Assembly (NCBI GenBank): GCA_002317385.1
Contig: DCJH01000045.1
Span: forward strand, 28,658-33,806
Direction: 5' to 3'
Length of the DNA stretch: 5,149 nucleotides
Origin: Prevotella sp. UBA1705
Lineage (GTDB): Bacteria; Bacteroidota; Bacteroidia; Bacteroidales; Bacteroidaceae
Each line of letters opens with the position of its first letter. Position 1 is the first letter of the stretch. Both the position numbers and the translations under genes were made by a program. Below are positions 1-5,149 of this stretch, one piece after another. Under the pieces are notes generated by a model. It made no database searches. It saw only the letters and a program-made list of their open reading frames with translations, and had not been told where the DNA came from.

Positions 1-130
1 ACCACAGATTACACGAATTCCACGAATAGGACTCGACCTTCATCTGTGAAATCCGAGGCCGCTTGCGGCTTCGTGAAATCGGTGGTGTGGGGGCGAAAGA
101 CTATCTGTGAAATCCGTGAAATCCGTGGTT
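1..130. repeat. Imperfect inverted-repeat intergenic element with an internal duplicated arm
   Basis: The left end begins ACCACAGATTACACGAATTC and the right end (103-129) reads ATCTGTGAAATCCG then TGAAATCCGTGGT. Over 27 bp the left arm matches the reverse complement of the right arm at 21 positions, so the segment starts ACCAC and ends GTGGT. A second copy of the right arm lies inside, at 42-86, split by a 16-bp insertion (56-71) that folds as GCCGC-TT-GCGGC. No coding region is seen. 'Accacagattacacgaattc'-style repeats are familiar to me as dispersed intergenic sequences in Bacteroidetes and other genomes, but that is recollection. The element may extend left of the window. It could be a MITE-like or REP-like unit; no transposase is present. 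Confidence 0.6.
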
Positions 131-138
131 CACTCGCC

Positions 139-271
139 CGTAAGCGCTCCAGTAACACCCCGTAAGCGCTCCAACAACACCCCGTAAGCGCTCCAACAAC
201 ACCCCCGTAAGCGCTCCAATAACACCCCATCAGCCTCCAAGAAACGCCCCGCTACCTCTCAAGTCGTCCCC
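139..271. repeat. 22-bp tandem repeat array, four good copies plus two decayed
   Basis: Units beginning CGTAAGCGCTCC start at 139, 161, 183 and 206, giving spacings of 22, 22 and 23 bp (one extra C in the third). The second half of each unit is close to AACAACACCC, with G/T substitutions in the first and last copies. Two weaker 22-bp blocks continue in register at 228 (about 13 of 22 matching without gaps) and 250 (about 11 of 22). Each good unit contains the palindrome AGCGCT. Because 22 is not a multiple of three, an encoded repeat protein is unlikely. Iterons have this length, but no replication gene is nearby, so I call it only a minisatellite-like array. Confidence 0.85.
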
Positions 272-456
272 AACCCTTATTTGGACACGTCTTCAATTCC
301 CATTGAAATATCTTAAATATCTACCCATCCATCTCCTCGAAACCGCCGACTCGCAGAAGAATGATGGGAAAATGGGCAAAACTGAACACTTCCATAACAC
401 GCTACAAACCAACTATTTACAAATAAAACTCAGTCAGATGACACTGAAAAACACAC
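272..456. other. Intergenic stretch without a recognisable feature
   Basis: This AT-leaning stretch lies between the two 22-bp-period arrays. A 64-codon open frame begins at 303 on the plus strand and runs into the next array. Its product has no signal peptide, domain or family I recognise, and no TAnnTTTG promoter precedes it, so I do not call a gene. The two arrays may fade into this region (for example CTATTT at 413), but the match is too weak to claim. Confidence 0.5.
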
Positions 457-741
457 CTTATCACCCCGCCATTAGTACCTTTTCGCCTCACCAATAAGGC
501 CTCATCGTCATGCCATTACGCCGTTTTAGCTTTGCGATTAGGCCCTTTTCGCATCACAAGGAAGTCTCACCCAGGCCCAAACGTCTACTTTTCCACTCCA
601 TAATCCCCTATTTTCTGCTCTCCAAGGACCTCTTTTCGCTCGCATCAACTCAGAATATTCCTGACATCTTATTTATACTTAGAGAACCCAAGAACCTCTT
701 TATGGAACCCCGCCACACCCTTTCTCATGCACCCATGAACA
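457..741. repeat. Highly degenerate 22-bp-period array (about 13 units)
   Basis: A T-rich core close to CTTTTC recurs in a 22-bp register: CTTATC at 457, CTTTTC at 479, CTCATC at 501, GTTTTA at 523, CTTTTC at 545, then after one 21-bp unit CTTTTC at 588, ATTTTC at 610, CTTTTC at 632, and later CTTTAT at 698 and CTTTCT at 720. Positions 567, 654 and 676 are in register but lack the core. The best units continue with CGC, then TC, then CCATTA or CCAATAA, then GGCC. The 22-mers at 465-486, 509-530 and 531-552 match each other at 16 of 22 positions in every pair. The period breaks the reading frame, so open frames here are not genes. On the minus strand the core is an A-tract (GAAAAG) spaced about two helical turns apart. 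Confidence 0.7.
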
Positions 742-782
742 TCAAAAAGAACAATAAAAAAACAACCCAAAAGCACCAAAAA

Positions 783-1020
783 CAAGCCCTACGATTACGC
801 AACGCCGACGACTTTGTAGGGACATGCCCCGTGCATGTCCGCACCACCGCATGGCCATCTCCGAATGAGACAATAGCATCCGTAGATTCCCTTTAATGCT
901 CTCATAGAGGTTCAGAGTAAAAGGAAACATGCCATAACGCTGCGCCGCCCTGATGGAGCACCCAGAGTGGCTACGCCATTCGCTATGCACCGCCCGCGAA
1001 GCAGTACGGCCCTAACAATC
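783..1020. other. Gene-free region resembling a dispersed intergenic repeat
   Basis: GC content rises after an A-rich tract at 742-782. The segment includes the hairpin motif GTAGGGACATGC...GCATGTCC. Open frames exist on both strands (plus, to 896; minus, 990 to 742), but neither product shows a domain, signal peptide or promoter. The plus frame passes through the 22-bp array, so it cannot be a conserved gene. Wording of this kind ('tttgtagggacatgccc...') recalls intergenic repeats seen many times per genome in some Bacteroidetes. I infer a dispersed repeat or gene remnant and cannot decide which without a genome comparison. Confidence 0.35.
820..840. repeat. Perfect 8-bp hairpin GGACATGC-CCCGT-GCATGTCC
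   Basis: The arms at 820-827 and 833-840 are exact reverse complements around a 5-nt loop. No T-run follows on either strand, and no gene ends close by on either side, so a terminator role is unlikely. It fits better as the structured core of the surrounding repeat-like region. Confidence 0.7.
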
Positions 1021-1080
1021 CATAAACCACGCTACACACGAGAACCTCCAACCCGCCCCACTCCAAACACCACAAACCGA

Positions 1081-1113
1081 CAGCGGACGCACCACCTCGT
1101 GGCGCGTCCGCTG
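1081..1113 (-). terminator. Strong hairpin, candidate terminator of the OmpA-family gene
   Basis: CAGCGGACGC (1081-1090) pairs perfectly with GCGTCCGCTG (1104-1113). Inside, after one A-C mismatch, CCAC pairs with GTGG around a CTC loop, giving a 10 + 4 bp stem. It lies 80 bp past the stop codon of the minus-strand lipoprotein gene and is the most stable fold in that stretch. Read on the minus strand the hairpin is followed by TCGGTTTGTGG, a poor U-tract. Read on the plus strand it is followed by CTATATAATC. It is therefore either a weak intrinsic terminator, a 3' mRNA-stabilising structure, or part of a repeat. Confidence 0.45.
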
Positions 1114-1125
1114 CTATATAATCTT

Positions 1126-1140
1126 GTGGTCTGAGACCAC
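1126..1140. repeat. Short hairpin GTGGTC-TGA-GACCAC
   Basis: Six perfect base pairs (1126-1131 with 1135-1140) surround a TGA loop. It sits between the larger hairpin and the downstream palindrome, in the 3' region of the minus-strand gene. There is no T-run on either side. It may belong to a compound 3' structure with its neighbours. Confidence 0.5.
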
Positions 1141-1152
1141 TCGTAGCCCACT

Positions 1153-1181
1153 CCGTCCGCCTCCCCTGCAGGGGAGGACGG
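1153..1181. repeat. Perfect 18-bp palindrome CCTCCCCTGCAGGGGAGG with flanking arms
   Basis: The core palindrome spans 1160-1177. Outside it, CCGT (1153-1156) can pair with ACGG (1178-1181) if three bases on the left bulge out. A further GGAGGGGG follows at 1181-1188. The element ends only 13 bp before the stop codon of the OmpA-family gene, so it would be the first structure met by polymerase leaving that gene. Palindromes of this cctcccc-tgca-ggggagg form occur, as I recall, as repeated intergenic elements in several Bacteroidetes. A terminator role is possible but there is no U-tract. Confidence 0.6.
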
Positions 1182-1193
1182 GAGGGGGCTTGT

Positions 1194-2051
1194 TTACTTC
1201 TGCTCTCCCTCCGGAGCCTTATCGATAAGATCCATAAACTGGTCGAGCTTCGGCGTGATGATGATCTGGGTGCGACGGTTGCGCTGCTTGCCCAGTTCGG
1301 TGTCGTTGGTGGCTATCGGATTGAACTCGCCACGGCCGCCGGCGGTGAGACGCTTAGGCGCTACGCCGAAGTGGTCGATGAGATACTGCACCACCGAAGA
1401 GGCGCGCAGGGCCGAGAGATCCCAGTTGTTGCGGATGTTCTTCATCGTAGGAGCATCAGTGTTGATGGGCACATTGTCGGTGTTTCCCTCGATGAGCACG
1501 TCGTAATCCTTATAGTCTGTGATGATCTTGGCTATCTTGCTCAGCGTCTGCTCGGCCCGGTCGTTCACCTCATAGCTACCGCTCTTGTAGAGCATATTGT
1601 CGGCGAGCGAGATATATACCACGCCCTTGAGCACCTGAACATCCACTTCCTTCATCTCCTCCTTGCTCAGCGAGCGGGTCAGATTGTTGGTAAGCACCAT
1701 GTTGAGCGAGTCGCTCTTGCTCTTCACCTCCACCAGATGGCGGATGTATTGGTTAGACTCGTTGATCTGATCCACGAGTTTCGAGATGTTGATATTGTTG
1801 TCGCTCGTGTTCGAGAGGCTCTTGTCGAGGCTCCGCTGCAGGGCGGCGTAGTCGCGTTTCTGCTGGTCGAGCTGGTCTTGCAGCGAGGCCACGCGGGCCT
1901 GCGAGGCAGCCAACTGCTCCTTGGCATCCTGATAGTTAGAGGTCAACTCCCGGTTCTCGTTCTGGCAGTTCACCAGTTCCTTCTTGCTTGCACAGCTCGA
2001 AATGAGCAGCACACCGGCCATCATGGTCAGTATCAAAGCTTTCTTTTTCAT
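1194..2051 (-). CDS. OmpA-family peptidoglycan-associated outer-membrane lipoprotein
   Basis: The 285-residue product is expected to tether the outer membrane to the cell wall. Residues 1-20 form a lipoprotein signal: MKKK, a hydrophobic run, then LLISSC, with C20 as the lipidated cysteine. This fixes the start at 2051. Residues about 28-80 are rich in Q, E, K, L and D in a heptad-like pattern and should form a coiled-coil stalk. The OmpA/MotB C-terminal domain covers about 142-268. It contains EGNTDN with D192, then LSALRASSV with R216, spaced like the Asp/Arg pair that binds the peptide of peptidoglycan in OmpA of other bacteria, and then the closing NRRTQIII (258-265). A short polar tail follows. 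It is divergent from the PagL-like gene and not in an operon. No Shine-Dalgarno is seen; an A-rich ATAAAGAT precedes the ATG. Family assignment is firm; the exact cellular role is inferred. Confidence 0.93.
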   Translation of the reverse strand: MKKKALILTMMAGVLLISSCASKKELVNCQNENRELTSNYQDAKEQLAASQARVASLQDQLDQQKRDYAALQRSLDKSLSNTSDNNINISKLVDQINESNQYIRHLVEVKSKSDSLNMVLTNNLTRSLSKEEMKEVDVQVLKGVVYISLADNMLYKSGSYEVNDRAEQTLSKIAKIITDYKDYDVLIEGNTDNVPINTDAPTMKNIRNNWDLSALRASSVVQYLIDHFGVAPKRLTAGGRGEFNPIATNDTELGKQRNRRTQIIITPKLDQFMDLIDKAPEGEQK

Positions 2052-2132
2052 ATCTTTATAGAGTTTAGTGATAGTCGTTTACCAATCGTGCGGGCACAAT
2101 GACCCCATGCTTGTATATGTAAAAAGACGTGA

Positions 2133-2140
2133 CAAAGGCA
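2133..2140 (-). promoter_or_regulatory. Candidate -7 element of the OmpA-family gene
   Basis: Read on the minus strand the sequence is TGCCTTTG, one mismatch from the Bacteroidetes -7 consensus TAnnTTTG, followed by TC as in the divergent gene's promoter. It would give a leader of roughly 75 nt before the ATG at 2051. No TTTG or TTG is found 19-21 nt upstream; that side is AT-rich instead (TTAAAATATTC). It is the best match in the gap on this strand, but weak. Confidence 0.35.
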
Positions 2141-2278
2141 CGAATGTTGCGCACCATTAGAATATTTTAACTACATTGGGCCTTTATTTATGACTTTTCT
2201 CGAATCGCGCCAGCCCTTTTATCACTTGCCAACACCATTTTAACGCCCATGGTGCAGGGCCTTTCCCATATTTTTCAG

Positions 2279-2286
2279 TACCTTTG
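2279..2286 (+). promoter_or_regulatory. -7 promoter element TACCTTTG of the PagL-like gene
   Basis: This is a perfect match to the Bacteroidetes TAnnTTTG element, preceded by the AT-rich ATATTTTTCAG. No clear -33 TTTG lies 19-21 nt upstream. Only 7 nt (TCCACCG) separate it from the ATG at 2294, so transcription would begin at or within a few bases of the start codon. The element also rules out the upstream ATG at 2249 as the translation start, because that start would lie before the promoter. Confidence 0.65.
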
Positions 2287-2293
2287 TCCACCG

Positions 2294-3547
2294 ATGAAGA
2301 CCACGATTCTTGCCCTCCTCGGCCTGCTCGTCGCCATCAGTGCCCATGCCTCCGATGGCGATTCCACGCGCCTGCACCGCTTCGGTGTGGAGCTCTCGGG
2401 CATGTCGGGAAGCGTCATCGCAGCCGACTCCTACGAGAAAAAGTGGCTCAAGGGCAAACGCAGCGCAGCCTTCGGAGTGGCCCTCCGCTATGCCTCCCTG
2501 CCCCAGGACAGCGACGCCTACGCCGAGGACTTCGGCCATCCGGTGCTCATCGGCGGACTGAAATATGGGCTCAACCACGGCGTAACCATGCACCGCGAGC
2601 AAGATCCCGACTGGGGACAGCTCGTGCCCGTGGACTATACGTCGCGCATGGGCAACATCCTCACGCTCTATGCCGCCTTCGAACGACCGCTGCTGCGCAC
2701 CCGACGGTGGCAGGCCGACTACACGTTCTCGTTCGGAACGGGCTGGTCGCGCTCCAAATACAACACCCGCGACGCCATCGACAACGAGCTCATCGGCTCG
2801 CGATGGCTCATCTATTTCGGTGCTGCTCTGCACGCCACCTACCACTTCTCGGCCGACTGGGGCCTGCGTGCGGGCATCGAATTCTACCACCATAGCAACG
2901 GGGCGCTCAACCGTCCCAACAAAGGAGCCAACGTCGTGGCCCCCTCATTGGCCGTGGTCTACGAGCCATTCTATGAGTCATTGGTCCGGGCCCGCCGTCA
3001 GGACAGGCACCAGCCGTTCCGTCGGTTCAGCTTCGTGGAGGTGGCTCTCGGCCTCGGCGGCAAGACACTCAACGAGGATTGGCAGCTCACCCAGTTCCAG
3101 ACCGCACCCTCAGACCCCAGCTATCGCACCTCCCATTTCCGCGTCTATCCCACCTATTCTCTACAGCTTTCGTTTCTCCGCAGGTATGCCCGGCGGTGGG
3201 CGTCGGGGGCGGGCGTAGACCTATTCTATGGGCCTTACGCCTCGCGCGTGGAGGATATCGACCTCCAGCAGGGCCATCAGCTCAAGCATAGCCCATGGTC
3301 GGTGGGCGTGGCGGCCAGGCATCGGGTCTACTATCACCATCTCTCGCTCGACATGTCGCTGGGCTATTATCTCTATCGCCACATGGGCGACAACGCCCGC
3401 TTGGTAGAAACACCCTACTATGAGCGCATTGGTCTGCACTATTCCTTCCCCTCGCTCCACCATCTCACCATCGGCATCGACGTGAAAGCACACAAGACCA
3501 AAGCCGACTATACGGAGATAGTGGTTTCCTATCCGTTCTCGATGTAG
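2294..3547 (+). CDS. PagL-like lipid A deacylase / acyloxyacyl hydrolase family outer-membrane protein
   Basis: The 417-residue product has a Sec signal peptide (MKTTILALLGLLVAISAHA, cleavage likely after A19). The frame stays open back to 2249, but that start adds 15 residues ahead of the signal and precedes the promoter, so 2294 is preferred. Residues about 28-225 look like the PagL barrel. FYHHSNGALNRPNKGAN (197-213) carries the family signature, with H199 and S201 as the probable catalytic pair and N209 of the PN-G motif as a likely oxyanion residue. From memory of Pseudomonas PagL, the third catalytic residue is a Glu 12 positions after the Ser; here that position is N213. PagL is about 150 residues when mature, so residues 244-417 form a second domain of alternating beta-strand pattern, with IDVKAHKTKADYTE at 395-408, a motif I associate with Bacteroidetes members. 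It ends in an aromatic-rich strand typical of outer-membrane proteins. The expected role is removal of an acyl chain from lipid A; enzyme activity is inferred. Confidence 0.8.
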   Translation: MKTTILALLGLLVAISAHASDGDSTRLHRFGVELSGMSGSVIAADSYEKKWLKGKRSAAFGVALRYASLPQDSDAYAEDFGHPVLIGGLKYGLNHGVTMHREQDPDWGQLVPVDYTSRMGNILTLYAAFERPLLRTRRWQADYTFSFGTGWSRSKYNTRDAIDNELIGSRWLIYFGAALHATYHFSADWGLRAGIEFYHHSNGALNRPNKGANVVAPSLAVVYEPFYESLVRARRQDRHQPFRRFSFVEVALGLGGKTLNEDWQLTQFQTAPSDPSYRTSHFRVYPTYSLQLSFLRRYARRWASGAGVDLFYGPYASRVEDIDLQQGHQLKHSPWSVGVAARHRVYYHHLSLDMSLGYYLYRHMGDNARLVETPYYERIGLHYSFPSLHHLTIGIDVKAHKTKADYTEIVVSYPFSM

Positions 3548-3648
3548 CATCGACGAGGTGGAGCAGGCGGTGGGCTCGCGCCTTGGCCAGCATCTGCAGG
3601 GTACCCGCCCGTCTTCTCCAAAAGCAGCGCTAAAAAGTGAAGGGAATA

Positions 3649-3680
3649 GTTGCCCGAAAGAAAAAAACCAACTACCTTTG
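3649..3680 (+). promoter_or_regulatory. Bacteroidetes-type promoter of purL
   Basis: TACCTTTG at 3673-3680 is a perfect -7 element. GTTG at 3649-3652 differs by one base from the -33 TTTG and lies 20 nt upstream, the usual spacing. The start codon is 39 nt downstream, giving a leader of roughly 30 nt with no Shine-Dalgarno and no visible riboswitch. The promoter lies about 100 bp beyond the end of the PagL-like gene, so purL is independently transcribed. No intrinsic terminator for the PagL-like gene is apparent between 3548 and 3648. Confidence 0.75.
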
Positions 3681-3719
3681 CATCGTATTATCATACCTTA
3701 TATTAAACCCGTATAGATT

Positions 3720-5149
3720 ATGATTCTTTTCTTTAAGACTCCCAAGGAGAACATCATTGCCACTGAGATCGATCACCAGCCCAGTGAGCAAGAGACGCAG
3801 GAGCTTTGCTGGCTCTATGGCGACGCCGAACAACTCAAAACAGAGAAACTTGAAGGTTTCTTTGTGGGCCCGCGCCGCGAGATGATTACCCCCTGGAGTA
3901 CAAATGCCGTTGAGATTACCCAAAACATGAGTCTCAATGGCATTTTGCGTATTGAGGAATACTTCCCCGTAGAGAGTGAAGAGGCCGACCACGACCCTAT
4001 GCTTCAGCGCATGTATCGCGGTCTGGACCAGACTGTCTTCACCGTGAACCATGCCCCGGAGCCTATCAAGCACGTGGAGAGCATCGAACAATTCAACGAG
4101 GAGGAAGGCCTCGCGCTGAGTCCTGAAGAGATAGATTATCTGCACAAGATAGAGAAACAGAATGGCCGTCCGCTCACCGACTCCGAGATTTTCGGCTTCG
4201 CCCAGATCAATTCGGAGCATTGCCGCCACAAGATTTTTGGCGGAACGTTCATCATCGACGGCGTGGAGCGCGAGTCAAGTCTGTTTGCCCTCATCAAGAA
4301 GACCACCAAGGAGAACCCCGGCAAGATTCTCTCGGCCTATAAAGACAATGTGGCTTTTGCCCAGGGTCCTATGATAGAGCAGTTTGCACCGGCCGATCAG
4401 AGCACGTCAGATTGGTTCCAGGTGAAGCCCATCGAGAGCGTTATCTCGCTCAAAGCCGAGACCCACAACTTCCCAACAACCGTTGAACCGTTCAACGGTG
4501 CGGCCACAGGTACGGGCGGCGAGATACGCGACCGCATGGGAGGTGGCGTGGGAAGCTGGCCCATCGCGGGCACAGCGGTCTATATGACCAGCTATCCGAG
4601 ACAGGGAAAGGCATGGGAAGAAGCCATCGCCCCGCGTCCCTGGCTCTATCAGACGCCCGAGCAGATACTGATCAAGGCATCCAATGGTGCCTCCGATTTC
4701 GGCAATAAGTTCGGTCAGCCGCTCATCACGGGCTCGGTACTGACCTTTGAATATGAGGCCAGCTCGGCCGACAGCACCACCTATCCCGACGGCACGCCCC
4801 TCCCGCAGGAGGGTCAGGGCGAGGCCGTAACGGCACAGCAGGTCTATGGTTACGACAAAGTGATTATGCTCGCAGGTGGTGTGGGCTATGGCAAGAAGCG
4901 CGACTGCCTGAAGAAGGAGCCCCAGACGGGCAACGAAATTGTGGTTGTCGGCGGCGACAACTACCGCATCGGGCTCGGTGGCGGCTCTGTGTCTTCGGTA
5001 GATACGGGCCGTTATAGCAACGGCATTGAGCTCAACGCGGTGCAGCGTGCCAACCCCGAGATGCAGAAACGCGCCTACAATCTGGTACGCGCCCTGGTCG
5101 AAGAGGATGTCAATCCGGTGGTTTCCATCCACGACCACGGTTCTGCCGG
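3720..5149 (+). CDS. purL: Phosphoribosylformylglycinamidine synthase (FGAM synthase), 5' part
   Basis: This enzyme catalyses the fourth step of de novo purine synthesis, converting FGAR, glutamine and ATP to FGAM in the cytoplasm. The frame is open from the ATG at 3720 to the window edge: 476 complete codons plus two bases. The large single-chain PurL is about 1,200-1,300 residues, so roughly the first 40% is present, and the glutaminase domain lies outside. Residues 1 to about 130 are the PurS-like N-terminal domain. About 132-172 is the linker, ending in NSEHCRHK (164-171), which includes the conserved catalytic-site His H167. From about 236 the first AIRS-like synthetase domain starts, with KAETHNFPT (245-253), TGTGGEIRD (263-271) and GGGVGSWPIAG (274-284). 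A glycine-rich segment GGDNYRIGLGGGSVSS (411-426) and SIHDHGSA (469-476) follow. No frameshift or missing motif is seen. Truncation is by the window, not by mutation. Confidence 0.96.
   Translation, partial: MILFFKTPKENIIATEIDHQPSEQETQELCWLYGDAEQLKTEKLEGFFVGPRREMITPWSTNAVEITQNMSLNGILRIEEYFPVESEEADHDPMLQRMYRGLDQTVFTVNHAPEPIKHVESIEQFNEEEGLALSPEEIDYLHKIEKQNGRPLTDSEIFGFAQINSEHCRHKIFGGTFIIDGVERESSLFALIKKTTKENPGKILSAYKDNVAFAQGPMIEQFAPADQSTSDWFQVKPIESVISLKAETHNFPTTVEPFNGAATGTGGEIRDRMGGGVGSWPIAGTAVYMTSYPRQGKAWEEAIAPRPWLYQTPEQILIKASNGASDFGNKFGQPLITGSVLTFEYEASSADSTTYPDGTPLPQEGQGEAVTAQQVYGYDKVIMLAGGVGYGKKRDCLKKEPQTGNEIVVVGGDNYRIGLGGGSVSSVDTGRYSNGIELNAVQRANPEMQKRAYNLVRALVEEDVNPVVSIHDHGSA

Noticed and set aside
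527..534. TAGCTTTG, a perfect TAnnTTTG match on the plus strand
   Set aside because: It falls inside the degenerate array, has no -33 partner and leads into no gene; probably chance.
139..741. CRISPR array
   Set aside because: The 22-bp units are contiguous, with no unique spacers, and no cas gene is present.
510..896. 128-codon plus-strand open frame
   Set aside because: It runs through a 22-bp-period array (not a multiple of three) and a hairpin repeat, so a conserved protein is implausible. No signal peptide or domain is visible.
742..990. 82-codon minus-strand open frame with a hydrophobic C-terminus
   Set aside because: There is no promoter and no family I recognise. Its hydrophobic end comes from the A-rich tract at 742-782.
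1371..2102. Long open frame (243 codons) on the plus strand, antisense to the OmpA-family gene
   Set aside because: The minus strand carries unmistakable lipobox and OmpA-domain motifs. The antisense frame has no domain or promoter and is a by-product of GC-rich third positions.
2249..2293. Upstream ATG extending the PagL-like protein by 15 residues
   Set aside because: The extension would precede the signal peptide and span the promoter element. The ATG at 2294 gives a canonical signal sequence.
3599..3606. GGGTACCC palindrome as terminator of the PagL-like gene
   Set aside because: It has no loop, is too short to fold and is not followed by a T-run.
3221..4229. Two overlapping minus-strand open frames (157 and 185 codons) across the end of the PagL-like gene and the start of purL
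   Set aside because: Both overlap well-supported plus-strand genes and the purL promoter, and show no domain or start signal.
4407..5138. 243-codon open frame on the minus strand inside purL
   Set aside because: It lies entirely within the clearly coding purL frame and its product has no recognisable features.

Overview
The window looks like a chromosomal segment from a Bacteroidetes bacterium, most likely Prevotella or a close relative. Three things point there. Two of the three genes are preceded by a perfect TAnnTTTG (TACCTTTG), the Bacteroidetes -7 promoter element, and the third by a one-mismatch version. No gene has a convincing Shine-Dalgarno sequence. The proteins are of Bacteroidetes type: an OmpA-domain lipoprotein with a coiled-coil stalk, a two-barrel PagL-like 'acyloxyacyl hydrolase', and a single-chain PurL. 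The genus is inferred from overall style, not proven.

Positions 1-1193 contain no gene I can support. They are a mosaic of repeats: an imperfect inverted-repeat element (1-130), a 22-bp tandem array of four good copies plus decaying ones (139-271), a quiet stretch (272-456), a much more degenerate array with the same 22-bp period (457-741), a sequence with a perfect 8-bp hairpin that resembles a dispersed intergenic repeat (about 783-1020), and a cluster of hairpins/palindromes (1081-1181) just downstream of the first gene.

Positions 1194-3547 hold two divergently transcribed envelope genes. On the minus strand (1194-2051) is an OmpA-family outer-membrane lipoprotein expected to bind peptidoglycan. 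On the plus strand (2294-3547) is a signal-peptide-bearing outer-membrane barrel with the H-x-S-N...P-N-x-G signature of lipid A 3-O-deacylase PagL. Its -7 element lies only 7 nt before the ATG, so its mRNA should be leaderless or nearly so. The 242-bp gap between them carries both promoters.

Positions 3720-5149 hold the first 476 codons of purL (purine biosynthesis), which runs off the right edge behind its own promoter at 3649-3680. The two envelope genes plausibly act in the same compartment (outer-membrane-to-wall anchoring and lipid A remodelling). purL is an unrelated housekeeping neighbour.

I found no defence system, CRISPR array, tRNA, rRNA or intact mobile element. The least explained signal is the pair of 22-bp-period arrays in the gene-free left end.
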